DNA from: Chthoniobacterales bacterium
GTDB lineage: Bacteria; Verrucomicrobiota; Verrucomicrobiia; Chthoniobacterales; DASVRZ01
DNA: 64,000 nt
Direction: 5' to 3'
NCBI GenBank assembly: GCA_039930045.1
Contig: JBDSQB010000012.1
Span: forward strand, 1-64,000
Below are positions 1-9,226 of the stretch, one piece after another. The notes beneath the pieces were generated by a model that had not been told where the DNA came from, made no database searches, and saw only the letters and a list, made by a program, of their open reading frames with translations. Position numbers and translations under genes: made by a program. Position 1 is the stretch's first letter. Each line of letters starts with the position of its first letter.

Positions 1-550
1 TCAGCGTGTCGATGTCGAGCACGAGCACCAGGCCGATGATCACGAGCAGCAGTTGGGTCATGAAGTCGACCACCGCGAGCGCGATGTTCAGCCCGGCCGA
101 CTCCTTCACGCCTCGGACGTTGATCGCGGCGAGGATCGCGATGATCGCGGCACCCGCGATGATGTCGCCGGGAGCCGAGCGCAGCGGCTCCCAGAACAGC
201 CCGCCGATGTAGTGCGGCACGAAGAACGCCGAGATGGCGACCGTGATGACGTAGTTGAGCATCTGGCCCCACGCGGCGAAGAAGGACCAGAACTCGTTGA
301 ACGCGTGGCGGGCGAACGACGACGATCCGCCGGCCTCGGGGTACATCGTCGTGGCCTCGGCGTAGGTCGCCGCCGTCCAGAAGAAGATGACCCCGGTGAT
401 GATGAAGACGATCGGGGTGAGCCCGAGCGCGAGCGCCGCGACGAGCCCGAGCGCGTAGTAGATCGATGAGCCGACGTTCCCGTAGGCCGTCGCGACCAGC
501 GCGTTGACCCCCAGGACACGCTGCAGGCCCTGGAGCCGGCGTTGCGCCAT
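1..550 (-). CDS. APC-family amino acid permease, N-terminal part (runs off left edge)
   Basis: Reading leftward from the ATG at 548-550, about 183 codons stay open to the window edge. The translation starts MAQRRLQGLQRVLGVNAL and contains GSSIYYALGLVAAL, a glycine/serine-containing first membrane helix typical of amino acid-polyamine-organocation (APC) transporters, followed by further hydrophobic helices and the loop YPEAGGSSSFARHAF. It is expected to be an inner-membrane amino acid or polyamine symporter; the substrate cannot be told. The C-terminus lies outside the window. It sits 61 nt downstream of the YceI gene on the same strand. Codons are almost all G/C-ending, unlike the genes beyond 1.2 kb, which suggests foreign DNA or an assembly join. 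Confidence 0.85.
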   Translation of the reverse strand, partial: MAQRRLQGLQRVLGVNALVATAYGNVGSSIYYALGLVAALALGLTPIVFIITGVIFFWTAATYAEATTMYPEAGGSSSFARHAFNEFWSFFAAWGQMLNYVITVAISAFFVPHYIGGLFWEPLRSAPGDIIAGAAIIAILAAINVRGVKESAGLNIALAVVDFMTQLLLVIIGLVLVLDIDTL

Positions 551-611
551 AACCGCGGCGGGAGTCTACGCCGAGGTCGGTGTCGGGCTGGTCAGGACCG
601 TGCGGGCGCCG

Positions 612-1157
612 TCAGGCCTCGAGCGCGAACTCGAGCGTGGCCTCGATCGTCACTTCGTTGGACAGCGTCAGGCCGCCGTCCGGCAGCTGCTCCTGCCAGT
701 CCAGGCCGAAGTCGCGGCGGTCGAGCGTGACCGCCAGCTCGATCGTGACCTGCTCGTTGCCGGTCAGCAGATGCGAGCCGGGGACGCCGAGCCGGCCGGT
801 CGCCTCTGCCGGCTGTACGTGCCCGTGGAGCGTGAGCTCGCCCGACACGGTGATGTCGCGCGAGCCGTCCGCGCCGCGCACCTCGCTGCCCACGAAGAGC
901 ACATCGGGGTACGTGGCCGCGTCGAGGAACTCCGCCGACAGCATCCGCTCGCGGATCTCAGGCTGGTTGAGGTCAAGGCTGTCGAGCGGCACGGAGATCT
1001 CGAGCGTCCCGGCGCCGACGTCGAGCGAGCCGTCGATCTCACGAAAGCCCGCGCGGTAGTCGCGTATGCCCAGATGGCGCACGCTGAACGTGACCGACGA
1101 GAAGCCACCGTCGACGTGCCATACACCGGAGCCCAGCTGTTCCTCGAGGAAGCTCAT
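612..1157 (-). CDS. YceI family protein
   Basis: This 181-residue protein matches the YceI lipocalin-like fold: WHVDGGFSSVTFSVRHLGI near the N-terminus, a long middle with alternating strands (LDVGAGTLEISVPLDSLD), LTLHGHVQPAEATGRL, and the closing pattern DRRDFGLDW. YceI proteins bind long isoprenoid or amphiphilic ligands in a beta barrel. There is no signal peptide, so this is the cytoplasmic type common in actinobacteria rather than the periplasmic E. coli type. It precedes the APC permease and shares its strongly G/C-ending codon use. A small hairpin (ccgtc-acaa-gacgg, 1177-1190) lies just upstream of the start. Confidence 0.9.
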   Translation of the reverse strand: MSFLEEQLGSGVWHVDGGFSSVTFSVRHLGIRDYRAGFREIDGSLDVGAGTLEISVPLDSLDLNQPEIRERMLSAEFLDAATYPDVLFVGSEVRGADGSRDITVSGELTLHGHVQPAEATGRLGVPGSHLLTGNEQVTIELAVTLDRRDFGLDWQEQLPDGGLTLSNEVTIEATLEFALEA

Positions 1158-1209
1158 TCACCGAACCTAGACCAGGCCGTCACAAGACGGCTGAGCGAGG
1201 CCTCAGGCG

Positions 1210-3330
1210 TTATGCAACCAACGGGATGATGAGAATTGCCACGATGTTGGCGACCTTGATCATGGGATTGATCGCCGGGCCGGCGGTGTCCTTGTAAGGA
1301 TCGCCCACGGTATCGCCGGTGACGCTGGCCTTGTGCGCCTCGCTGTGCTTGCCGCCGTGATGGCCTTCCTCGATGTATTTCTTGGCGTTGTCCCAGGCGC
1401 CGCCGCTGGAGGTCATGGAAATTCCGAGGAAAAGTCCGGTGACGATGCTGCCGACGAGGACGCCGCCGAGAATGGTCGGGCCGCCGTTGTGAATCATGGC
1501 CACGAGGATCACGACGAGGATCGGAAGCAGCGCGGGGACGATCATTTCCTTGAGCGCGGCCTTCGTGACGATATCAACGCAAGTCCCGTAGTCGGGGATG
1601 TCCTGACCTGTGAGGATGCCGGGCTTGGCTTTAATCTGGCGGCGAACTTCAGAGACCACGGCTCCGGCGGCGCGACCGACGGCGCTCATGCTAAATGCGG
1701 CGAAAAGATACGGCAGCAAGCCACCGATGAAGAGGCCGATGATAACTTTCGGGTCTTTTAGAGAGAACGCGAGAGCGGTGTCGAGCGCAGTTCCAGTGAT
1801 ATGGCGGACGGTTTCGAGGTGGTGTTTCAGGTCCACGTAATAGCTGCCGAAAAGAACGACCGCTGCCAGACCGGCGCTGGCGATGGCGTAGCCTTTGGTG
1901 ACGGCCTTCATGGTGTTGCCGACGGCGTCGAGTTCATCGGTGACAACTCGCACAGAGGCGGGCATTTCGCTCATTGTGGCGACCCCGCCTGCGTTGTCCG
2001 TGATCGGCCCAAACGCGTCGAGTGAGATAATAATGCCAGCCATCGAGAGCATCGACATGACGGCGATGGCGATTCCGTAAAGTCCGCCGCAGGAATAGCT
2101 GAGCCAGATGGAAGTGCAAATCGCGAGCACAGGCAGCGCCGTGGCGTGCTGGCCCATGGCGAGACCTTCAATGATGTTCGTGGCGTGGCCCGTTTCCGAG
2201 GATTTGGCGATTTTCCGGACCGGGCTGTATTCGGTCGAGGTGTAGTAATTAGTGATCGCGACCGCGACGACGGTCATGGCGAGGCCGACGAGCGAGGCGA
2301 GATAAAGCTGGTTTGCGGAATAAAAAATCTGACCGCCGCCGAGGATGTCGTTGACGGTGAGGCCGTTGCGGAAGAGCGCGTGGGTTGTCGGATAAAACGC
2401 AGCCGCGCAGAGGACGCCGCTGAAGGCCACGCCGCCCATGAGGGCGCCGGCAGGTTTGAGCGAGGTCTTGTTCACGAAAAGAATCCCGAGAATCGAGGCG
2501 ACGATCGCGATGCCGCCGAGCAGGAACGGGAACGCGACGGCTTCCACGCTTCCGGTGCCAGCCGAGGTGAGCGAGCCGACCAGAATCGCGCCGATCAGGC
2601 TCACCGCATATGTCTCAAATACGTCCGCCGCCATGCCTGCGCAATCACCGACGTTGTCGCCGACGTTGTCCGCGATGGTCGCCGGATTGCGAGGATCGTC
2701 TTCATCCAGATTCTGCTCGACCTTGCCTACGAGATCCGCGCCGACATCGGCAGCCTTCGTATAAATGCCGCCGCCGAGACGTGCGAAAACAGAAATCAAC
2801 GACGCGCCCAAAGCCACGCCGACGAGGCTGGAAACGGCTTGTTCCGGGTGCCAGGCGTGCATCACCATCCAAAAACCGCCGACCGATAGCAATGCAAGTC
2901 CGACCACGAGCAGTCCGGTGACCGCGCCGCCGTTAAAGGCCACGCGCAGGGCGTTTTTCGAGCCGATCGTCGCCGCCTGCGCGGTGCGGACGTTGGAAAT
3001 AACGGCGACTCGCATTCCGATGAAACCCGCCACCAGCGAGCAGCCCGCTCCGAGGATGAAACCGACAGCGGTGGGCAGGTCTTTCTTATAGGCGACGAGC
3101 AAAACGATGAGCACCGCGATGACCAGAATGGACCGCACCTGGCGTCCCAGATACGCCTTGGCTCCCTCTTCGATGGCTCCGGCGATCTGCCGCATCCGCT
3201 CGTTGCCAGGAGAGGCCCGAATAATGGTTTTGATTAAAAACAAAGCCACGAGCAGGCCAAAAATCGAACAAAGAATGGCAAACCAAACACTGACGCCAGC
3301 TAGAGAGACTGCAATTATGGGGGAAAACAT
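1210..3330 (-). CDS. hppA: Membrane-bound proton-pumping pyrophosphatase (K+-independent type)
   Basis: This 706-residue, about 16-helix membrane protein couples hydrolysis of pyrophosphate to proton export. The family's catalytic signatures are intact: [11 protein letters not shown] (residues 195-205) and [19 protein letters not shown] (211-229), with many Asp residues that bind Mg-PPi. [10 protein letters not shown] (471-480) has Lys475 and Thr478, the pair that marks K+-independent H+-PPases; K+-dependent enzymes carry Ala and Gly/Ala there. A C-terminal motif, [20 protein letters not shown], is also present. Its length is normal and it ends near the usual C-terminus, so the gene is complete although it borders the compositional break at about 1.2 kb. 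A perfect 6-bp hairpin (caggtt-attc-aacctg, 3359-3374) lies in its leader. Confidence 0.97.
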   Translation of the reverse strand: MFSPIIAVSLAGVSVWFAILCSIFGLLVALFLIKTIIRASPGNERMRQIAGAIEEGAKAYLGRQVRSILVIAVLIVLLVAYKKDLPTAVGFILGAGCSLVAGFIGMRVAVISNVRTAQAATIGSKNALRVAFNGGAVTGLLVVGLALLSVGGFWMVMHAWHPEQAVSSLVGVALGASLISVFARLGGGIYTKAADVGADLVGKVEQNLDEDDPRNPATIADNVGDNVGDCAGMAADVFETYAVSLIGAILVGSLTSAGTGSVEAVAFPFLLGGIAIVASILGILFVNKTSLKPAGALMGGVAFSGVLCAAAFYPTTHALFRNGLTVNDILGGGQIFYSANQLYLASLVGLAMTVVAVAITNYYTSTEYSPVRKIAKSSETGHATNIIEGLAMGQHATALPVLAICTSIWLSYSCGGLYGIAIAVMSMLSMAGIIISLDAFGPITDNAGGVATMSEMPASVRVVTDELDAVGNTMKAVTKGYAIASAGLAAVVLFGSYYVDLKHHLETVRHITGTALDTALAFSLKDPKVIIGLFIGGLLPYLFAAFSMSAVGRAAGAVVSEVRRQIKAKPGILTGQDIPDYGTCVDIVTKAALKEMIVPALLPILVVILVAMIHNGGPTILGGVLVGSIVTGLFLGISMTSSGGAWDNAKKYIEEGHHGGKHSEAHKASVTGDTVGDPYKDTAGPAINPMIKVANIVAILIIPLVA

Positions 3331-3565
3331 AGATGAAATTTGGAGTGAGGAGGACGCACAGGTTATTCAACCTGACTCATCTGGCAACGGAAAAGACAAT
3401 CGCTCCCATCCCGTCTCGAATCGGGTTACACCCCGGCCTGAAGCCCGGCGCATTCCCATCGTTCCGCGTTATCACCCAAAGCCACGGCGGTAAATCCACT
3501 CCATCTCCGCAGCATTCGGAGATAGACGCTCCAGTGGCGGTCTCTATACTGCCCATTTTTGAAGC
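3331..3565. other. Divergent intergenic region between hppA and scpA
   Basis: This stretch of 235 bp has no convincing gene and should hold the divergent promoters of hppA and scpA, though I see no clear -35/-10 pair. It contains the hairpin at 3359-3374 and a short GC-rich imperfect palindrome near 3431-3451 (ccccggcctgaagcccgg). Neither start has a Shine-Dalgarno match. Confidence 0.4.
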
Positions 3566-4291
3566 ATGGAGACGGATTACAAAGTTAAGCTCGAAGTATT
3601 TGAAGGTCCGCTCGACCTCCTGCTTTACCTCGTGAAACAGGATGAGATCGATATTTACGAGATCTCCATCGAGCGGATCACGAAGCAATATCTGACCTAT
3701 CTCGACGCCTTCAAAATGCTCGATCTCGACGTGGCCGGGGAATTTCTCGTGATGGCGGCGAACCTGATTTACCTGAAAAGCCGCAGTCTCCTACCGGTCG
3801 CCGTGCAGCCGCCGGAGGACGATGCCGACGAGGAGGACCCGCGCTGGGATCTCATCCGCCAGCTCATCGAATACAAGAAATTCAAGGACGCCGCGACGCA
3901 TCTCCAGCAGCGCGAGTTGTATCAGGAAAACCTCATCGCCCGCAGCCCGGAGACGCCGGATTTTGAAAAAGAATCCCCGCTCCTGACCAGCGAAGTCGGG
4001 ATTTTCGATCTCATCAACGCCTTCCAGAAAATCCTCAAGCGGCTCGATAAACAGGAAGACCTGCGGGAGATTTTCGAGGAAAATTTCAGCGTTTCCGACA
4101 AGATCGGCCACATCCAGCGTGTTCTTTCACGGGGGAGTTCCATTCGATTCACCGAGCTGTTTGCCAATGCGGCGTCGCGCACCGAGGTGGTCGTCACCTT
4201 CCTCGCGTTGCTGGAGTTGATCCGCATGAAACGCCTGCGCGTTGTCCAGATCGATCCCTTTTCCGAGATCGAGATCCACGGAATTTCCTAG
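3566..4291 (+). CDS. scpA: Segregation and condensation protein A
   Basis: At 241 residues this is the kleisin subunit of the SMC-ScpAB condensin. The N-terminus (VKLEVFEGPLDLLLYLVKQD, residues 7-26) is the family hallmark that contacts the SMC neck, followed by IDIYEISIERITKQYL and FLVMAANLIYLKSRSLLP. The C-terminal winged helix (VVVTFLALLELIRMKRLRV) would bind the SMC cap. ScpB is not next door: the downstream gene is a convergent HAD phosphatase. The TAG stop overlaps that gene's stop in the tetramer CTAG (4288-4291). No Shine-Dalgarno sequence precedes the ATG. Confidence 0.95.
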   Translation: METDYKVKLEVFEGPLDLLLYLVKQDEIDIYEISIERITKQYLTYLDAFKMLDLDVAGEFLVMAANLIYLKSRSLLPVAVQPPEDDADEEDPRWDLIRQLIEYKKFKDAATHLQQRELYQENLIARSPETPDFEKESPLLTSEVGIFDLINAFQKILKRLDKQEDLREIFEENFSVSDKIGHIQRVLSRGSSIRFTELFANAASRTEVVVTFLALLELIRMKRLRVVQIDPFSEIEIHGIS

Positions 4292-4896
4292 ACGACCGCC
4301 GCCGGGAGCAAGGTCGCAATCTCGGCGATGACCGTGGCGTGATCGCGCACATCGTAATGGAACCCGCGAAAGCCGACTTCGCGCGCCGATTTGATGTTGG
4401 AAAGCAGGTCGTCGATGAAGCCTGTGTGCTCCGGGACGACGTTGAAACGCTTCGCCGCAAGCTGGAAAATCTCCGGGTCGGGCTTGGCCATGCCGACCTC
4501 GTGCGAATACACGCCATCCTCAAAATAATGGAAGATCGGATACGTCTCCAAGACGTGGTCGAGGTGAATCGCGCTGGTGTTCGAGAGCAGATAGAGCGGG
4601 AGCTTGCCGTGGAGCGACTCAACAAAATCCACCATCGGCTGGTTGATGGTAAAAATGTCTTCCCAGATGTCTGAAAAATCCTTGGGCGTGCCCCGGAAGC
4701 GAAGAGTTTTCACCACGCCCGTTTCAAAGGCCTCGCGGCTGATCGCGCCGGTTTCGCAGAGGTTTTTCAGCCGTTCCACCTCGGCCATGGCGGCCACGTC
4801 AAAGCCGTCGCTGAGGCTGTCCAGCTTCTCGTAAGCGACACGAAAGTCGAATTCGAGCAGCACGTTTCCAATATCAAAAATCAGGGCTTGGAGCAT
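4288..4896 (-). CDS. HAD-superfamily phosphatase (subfamily IA, YihX-like)
   Basis: The protein has 202 residues and carries the four HAD motifs: FDIGNVLLEFD (motif I, nucleophile Asp8), LLSNTS (103-108, motif II), MAKPDPEIF with Lys138 (motif III) and FIDDLLSN (160-167, motif IV acidic pair). The second position of motif I is Gly-Asn rather than Asp, as in the YihX group of alpha-D-glucose-1-phosphate phosphatases, so a small sugar-phosphate substrate is plausible but unproven. It is the last gene of a leftward run with the histidine kinase and NUDIX genes, separated from the latter by about 42 nt. Confidence 0.9.
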   Translation of the reverse strand: MLQALIFDIGNVLLEFDFRVAYEKLDSLSDGFDVAAMAEVERLKNLCETGAISREAFETGVVKTLRFRGTPKDFSDIWEDIFTINQPMVDFVESLHGKLPLYLLSNTSAIHLDHVLETYPIFHYFEDGVYSHEVGMAKPDPEIFQLAAKRFNVVPEHTGFIDDLLSNIKSAREVGFRGFHYDVRDHATVIAEIATLLPAAVV

Positions 4897-4938
4897 TACC
4901 AGTGATCGTGTAACGAAAGACCTCGCGTCTGTCGAGAG

Positions 4939-5541
4939 TTAGATGAAACCCAATTCACGCAGGCGCGGTTCGGCCAGCAAAATCGCCAGCGCCGCCGGTG
5001 CCGTGCGAAATCCGCCCTGTCGCGCCAGCCGGACCGCCTCGGCGGCAGAGACGAGTTCGATTTCGATCTTCTCCATCGGCTCGGGCTCTTTTTTCTTCTC
5101 CAACCGAACGCCGCGAGCCAGAAAATAATGGCACTCTTCGTCGCCCAGCGAGGGATTGGTGAAGGCCGCTCCGAGGGGCTCTAGTGCGGTGAAGGTCCCG
5201 CCTATTTCCTCGCTCAGTTCCTTGGCCGCCACTTCCTCCAGACTCAGCTCCGGCACATCGCTCGTCTTGCCGGCAGGCACCTCCTGACAATGCGCATCCA
5301 CCGGGTAGCGATACTGGCGAATGGTCACGATCTGTCCGTCGTCGGTTAACGGGACGATCATCACCGCTGTGCCTTGCTCGACGTAGGCAAAAGTCTGCGA
5401 CTCCGCCCCCGGGACTTGCAATCGATCTTCCCGCAGACGCAAAACTTCGTTTGCAAAAGGATACCGCGATTCCACCAGTTTCCAGCCGAGCTGGAGGCCT
5501 TGCGGATGCTCGTTTTTGGAAATGTCGGACGCGTCATTCAT
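4939..5541 (-). CDS. NUDIX hydrolase, ADP-ribose pyrophosphatase-like
   Basis: This 200-residue protein resembles ADP-ribose pyrophosphatases (NudF/YqkG type). It has VTIRQYRYPVDAHCQEVPAG (73-91) leading into a Nudix box at about 91-115 that ends KELSEEIGG. The box is slightly unusual: Lys replaces the common Arg before the first catalytic Glu, and the spacing from Gly to Glu is two residues longer than the strict consensus. The metal-binding EExG is intact. It probably hydrolyses a nucleoside diphosphate linked to a sugar. It lies between the hybrid kinase and the HAD phosphatase on the same strand with about 42-nt gaps. Confidence 0.9.
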   Translation of the reverse strand: MNDASDISKNEHPQGLQLGWKLVESRYPFANEVLRLREDRLQVPGAESQTFAYVEQGTAVMIVPLTDDGQIVTIRQYRYPVDAHCQEVPAGKTSDVPELSLEEVAAKELSEEIGGTFTALEPLGAAFTNPSLGDEECHYFLARGVRLEKKKEPEPMEKIEIELVSAAEAVRLARQGGFRTAPAALAILLAEPRLRELGFI

Positions 5542-5583
5542 CTGCCTGTGAATCGCATCTGACTCGCCCCGCGGCGGTCGGTT

Positions 5584-7749
5584 TTAATCCCGGTCGAGCT
5601 GAGCCCGCACCACCTGGGCGAGCGCGGCGGAAAGATAGGGCTTCGGCAGGAAATTCACGCCCTCCTCGACGGGTTCGTCGGCGTCGAGCGTTTCCTTGTT
5701 GAAACCGCTTGTGTAGATGATTTTCAAGCCCGGTTTCTCCTTGCGGAAATGACGTGCCAGATCGCTGCCGCCGATGCCGCTTGGCATGACGACGTCGGTC
5801 AAAAGCAGGTCGATCTCCCCCTCGACAGACTTCCATTTCTCCATCGCTTCCTCGCCCGACTCGGCGGTGATGATCTCGTAGCCGTAACTTTCCAGAACGT
5901 TGCTGGCGAGCGCGAGCAGCGCGGGCTCGTCCTCGACGATGAGAATCTTCTCCGGGCCACCGGAAACTTTCGCCGTTTCCACGGGAGTTTCAGTCGGTTC
6001 ATCGAGCCATTCCTGAGGCGTCGCAGGCAGGAAAATCCGGAAGGTAGCCCCCTGTCTCGGCTGGCTGGAGACTTCGATCCAGCCCCGATGTTGTTTGACC
6101 GCGCCCTGGACTTCGGCCAGACCGAGGCCGCGTTCCTTGCCGCCGCCTTTCGTGGAAAAGAACGGCTCGAAAATGCGGTTCGCGATCTCGGGTTCGATCC
6201 CGGTTCCCGTATCGGCCACGCTCAGGCAGACGAATTTGCCTTTGCGTCCGCCCGGATGTGCCGACAGCGTCTTCTCGTCGATCTCCAGCAAACGAGTGGA
6301 AATGACGAGTTGCCCGCCGGTTGGCATGGCGTCGGAGGCGTTCGCGGCGAGATTGGTAATGATCGACTCGACCATCGCCGGGTCGATCTGCACCGGCGGC
6401 AAACCGGGCGCGTAAGTCGTCTGCAAAGTGACCGTGTTTCCGACGATTCCCTGGACGAGTTTGGTCTGACTCGTGAGCACTTCGTTGAGGTCGAGCGTCT
6501 TCGGCTGCATGACCTGCTTCCGCGAAAACGTGAGCAGGTTCTGGGTCAAATCGGCCGCGCGCTCGGTGGCGGTGACGATTCGTTGCAAGTGCTCAGTCTC
6601 CTCTTTTTTGCCCTGAACGCGCAATTCGAGGAGCCCGGTGTAGCCCATGATGATGTTGAGCAGATTGTTCAGATCGTGCGCGATGCCGCCCGCGAGTTGG
6701 CCGACGGATTCCATGCGCTGGGCCTGGCGGAGCTGGTTTTCGAGGGTCAGGCGCTGTGTGATTTCAGTCGCATAGCAATGGACGACCTGCGCCTCTTTTA
6801 CCGGGAAGAACGACCAGGAAATGGTGCGGCCGCGCAGGTTGATCTCGTGCTGCAAGGTGGTCTGGCCGGAGGCAATGCAGTTCTTGATAATCTCCTGCAT
6901 ATCGAGCGGGAGAATGGCTAGATCGCCCTCGCTGCCGAGGGAGCGGGCCAGTTCGCGGGCGGCTTCGTTGAAATAAATCAGGTTCGCCGACGAGGTGAAC
7001 GACATGATGGGAAACGGGCAAAACTTCGGCAGCGTGGTCAGCTTGCGATTCTCCGTTTCCAGCGCGCGCGCCTCCGAGACGTCCTGCACGATCAGCATCA
7101 GCCCGGTCTGACTTCCATCGCTCTCAAAGTCGGGAAAACTGCGCACTTCCACGAGACGTTTGCGTCCGCTGGTGGCCACGATTTCGGCGTCCGCAATGCG
7201 CGGGACCGGCTCGGTCGGGGTAAAAAATTCGAGTCGCAGTCGATTCAGCGAGTCGGGCGTGAAAAACGAGTGATAGGTGTAACCCGCGAGATCGTCCGGG
7301 CGATCCATTTCGAGCAGTCGGCACATTTCGTGGTTGATCGTCGTCGTGTAACCGCCGGGACCGAGTTTCCAGACGCCGACGGGGATTTCGGCGATGATTT
7401 GGTTGCGCTGCTGCGCTTCCACATCGGGATTCACCGCCTGAGAAAACGACGTCGGCTGGCCTGTGTCCACCACGATGCAAGTCGCAAAAAGCACGATCAG
7501 CAGCACGACGAGCAGCAGGCCGAAGAGAAAAATGTCGCCGTCCGCGCTGCCGAAAGAACCTTTCAACAGCCAGCCGATGAACGCGCTCAGAATGCCGACG
7601 GCCAGGCAGCCGATGACAATGGGAATTTTTCTACCGCCGCGCAGTTTGCTCGTTCCAAAAAGCGGGAAGGCGAGTCCGAGAAACAGGCAAAAGCTGGCAA
7701 ATGCCGGGAAAAGGTAGGGAAAAGAGGTCGGAGCCGCCAGAAGCCACAT
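5584..7749 (-). CDS. Hybrid sensor histidine kinase / response regulator
   Basis: Starting from the ATG at 7747-7749 ([10 protein letters not shown]) gives 721 residues; the frame stays open to an ATG at 7860, but that start would overlap the divergent FAD gene. Order of parts: about three membrane helices in the first 95 residues, two PAS-like regions (about 115-235 and 240-335), a HisKA domain with the phospho-accepting His358 ([12 protein letters not shown]), an HATPase_c domain (NLAANASD near 466, [20 protein letters not shown]), and a C-terminal receiver domain with phospho-acceptor Asp652 ([11 protein letters not shown]). The receiver has no output domain, so signal probably passes through a phosphotransfer protein or stays within the kinase. 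The ligand is unknown. Confidence 0.93.
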   Translation of the reverse strand: MWLLAAPTSFPYLFPAFASFCLFLGLAFPLFGTSKLRGGRKIPIVIGCLAVGILSAFIGWLLKGSFGSADGDIFLFGLLLVVLLIVLFATCIVVDTGQPTSFSQAVNPDVEAQQRNQIIAEIPVGVWKLGPGGYTTTINHEMCRLLEMDRPDDLAGYTYHSFFTPDSLNRLRLEFFTPTEPVPRIADAEIVATSGRKRLVEVRSFPDFESDGSQTGLMLIVQDVSEARALETENRKLTTLPKFCPFPIMSFTSSANLIYFNEAARELARSLGSEGDLAILPLDMQEIIKNCIASGQTTLQHEINLRGRTISWSFFPVKEAQVVHCYATEITQRLTLENQLRQAQRMESVGQLAGGIAHDLNNLLNIIMGYTGLLELRVQGKKEETEHLQRIVTATERAADLTQNLLTFSRKQVMQPKTLDLNEVLTSQTKLVQGIVGNTVTLQTTYAPGLPPVQIDPAMVESIITNLAANASDAMPTGGQLVISTRLLEIDEKTLSAHPGGRKGKFVCLSVADTGTGIEPEIANRIFEPFFSTKGGGKERGLGLAEVQGAVKQHRGWIEVSSQPRQGATFRIFLPATPQEWLDEPTETPVETAKVSGGPEKILIVEDEPALLALASNVLESYGYEIITAESGEEAMEKWKSVEGEIDLLLTDVVMPSGIGGSDLARHFRKEKPGLKIIYTSGFNKETLDADEPVEEGVNFLPKPYLSAALAQVVRAQLDRD

Positions 7750-7844
7750 GCGTTTTGGTGTTTGGGAAAGCTGTTTATGGGCAAGAACCAGCGGCAGGTC
7801 AAATTTGTTTTCTCTGCGGGAAGTTTCCGACTCAAAATGTGCCG

Positions 7845-8774
7845 ATGAAAAAAGTGGCAATCATCGGTGCCGGGCTCGCCGGCTTGAGCGCGGCGCAGCG
7901 GCTGCAAGCGAGCGGCTGCGAGGTGGTCGTGCTGGAGAAATCGCGCAGCCTCGGAGGACGCTGCGCCTCGCGTCTCTGGGAGGGAAATGTGGTCGATCAC
8001 GGCGCGCAATATTTTACCATGCGAGTTCCATCGTTCTCAGAGGAAATGCATCGGCTCTGCGGCGACTCCATTCAAAGAATCGAAGCCCCGATAACGCTGG
8101 AACTCGGCTCCGTTTTGCCGGAACGCAGCCCGCGCTATTATCATGTGAAGGGGAATAATCACCTCGGACGCGCCCTCGGCGAGGGGCTCACCATTCGCAA
8201 GGAAACGACCGTCGAAGTCCTCGAAGCGGCGGGTGGAAAATGGCTCGTCGCCGGGGACGTTTACGATGCCGTGCTCGTCACCGCCCCGTGGCCGCAAGCG
8301 GCAAAATTACTCGGGACTTCCATTCCAATGGACACGTTTGCCCCGTGCCTAACCGCCCTTTTTTCCTACGCCATGCCGTGGACGGGCCGAAGCCCGGAAA
8401 TCTACGCGCACTCGTGGGCGGGCGACGACCTCGCCTGGTCCGCCTGCGAAAACCACAAGTCGGGTCGCATTCAACCGGGGCAGGTCGTCTTCGTCGCTCA
8501 GGCGGGGCGCAGTTTCAGTGAAATCTGGCTGGAGGCCGATCCCGCCGAATGGGCCGCGACTCTGCGCAATGCCTTGGAACTCCGCTGGGGCCTCGATCCG
8601 GCGGCGTTTTCGGGGCAATTCACTCATCGCTGGCGATATGCGCGCTCCCTCGGGAAAATCGCCCAACCCGACTTGCCGCGTGGACTTTACGTGAGTGGCG
8701 ACGCGTTTTCCGACTCAAGGGTGGAATCCGCCTGGCTGGCCGGAGCCAAGGTCGCTGATCGGATGCTCGCCTAA
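7845..8774 (+). CDS. NAD(P)/FAD-dependent oxidoreductase, renalase/amine-oxidase-like
   Basis: The frame is open further upstream, but the start at 7845 (MKKVAIIGAGLAGLSAAQRL) places the Rossmann dinucleotide motif GAGLAG at residues 8-13, so I chose it. Of 309 residues, the N-terminus also contains LEKSRSLGGRCASR and DHGAQYFTMR, the pattern of renalase-like FAD proteins and bacterial proteins annotated as deoxyribodipyrimidine photolyase-like or NAD/FAD-dependent oxidoreductase. The C-terminal GLYVSGDAFSDSRVESAWLAG is the usual second FAD-binding stretch. The substrate is unknown. The start is 95 nt from the divergent kinase start; the stop overlaps the ptsN stop in the tetramer CTAA. Confidence 0.88.
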   Translation: MKKVAIIGAGLAGLSAAQRLQASGCEVVVLEKSRSLGGRCASRLWEGNVVDHGAQYFTMRVPSFSEEMHRLCGDSIQRIEAPITLELGSVLPERSPRYYHVKGNNHLGRALGEGLTIRKETTVEVLEAAGGKWLVAGDVYDAVLVTAPWPQAAKLLGTSIPMDTFAPCLTALFSYAMPWTGRSPEIYAHSWAGDDLAWSACENHKSGRIQPGQVVFVAQAGRSFSEIWLEADPAEWAATLRNALELRWGLDPAAFSGQFTHRWRYARSLGKIAQPDLPRGLYVSGDAFSDSRVESAWLAGAKVADRMLA

Positions 8775-9220
8775 CGGGAGCGTTCGCAAAGCCAGTCGAG
8801 GAGTTCGCCGGAGGTAGTAAATTCCCCCAGCTTGGCGCTCGATTTCTCATCGCGGAAGACCCTGGCAAGGGCGCCGACCAGCCGCAGATAATCTGCCGCC
8901 ATCGAGGCGGGCACAGCCACGGCGATGATGTAGCGGACCTCGTTGCCCTGCACCTCCACCGGCGTGCGCAGACGGACAAAGGACATCTGGAGCTGGCTCA
9001 CGAAATTGCCCCGCCCATGCGGCAGCATCAATCCCCCACCCACGCTGGTGCCGTTCTTTTTTTCGCGTTCCTCGACCGCCTCCGCAAAGGCCGTCCAGTC
9101 GAGCATCTGCGGGTCGTTCTTCAGCAACCCGACCGCTTTTTCCACCGCAGCGGCGGCGTCGGTCGCGTCCACATCGAGCGCGATATTCCGGGTGGTGAGA
9201 GCCTCTTCCAGGGTGATCAT
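8771..9220 (-). CDS. PTS fructose-type EIIA domain protein (PtsN-like)
   Basis: This is a stand-alone EIIA-2 domain of 149 residues with the conserved phospho-histidine His68 in GLMLPHGRG. No EIIB or EIIC partner is nearby, so a regulatory PtsN/EIIA-Ntr role (phosphorylation-dependent control of other proteins) is more likely than sugar import. It follows nadK by 6 nt in the leftward tlyA-nadK-ptsN run and ends convergent on the FAD oxidoreductase with a 4-nt overlap. Confidence 0.88.
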   Translation of the reverse strand: MITLEEALTTRNIALDVDATDAAAAVEKAVGLLKNDPQMLDWTAFAEAVEEREKKNGTSVGGGLMLPHGRGNFVSQLQMSFVRLRTPVEVQGNEVRYIIAVAVPASMAADYLRLVGALARVFRDEKSSAKLGEFTTSGELLDWLCERSR

Positions 9221-9226
9221 ATTAAT

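Noticed and set aside
2146-2889. 247-codon open frame on the + strand inside hppA
   Set aside because: It is antisense to the conserved pyrophosphatase core and reads as an Arg/Glu/Asp-rich shadow with no family pattern.
3431-3451. GC-rich palindrome before scpA as a terminator
   Set aside because: It has a mismatch in the arms and no T-tract, and no gene ends toward it.
5749-6921. 390-codon + strand frame opposite the histidine kinase
   Set aside because: All kinase and receiver motifs are on the other strand.
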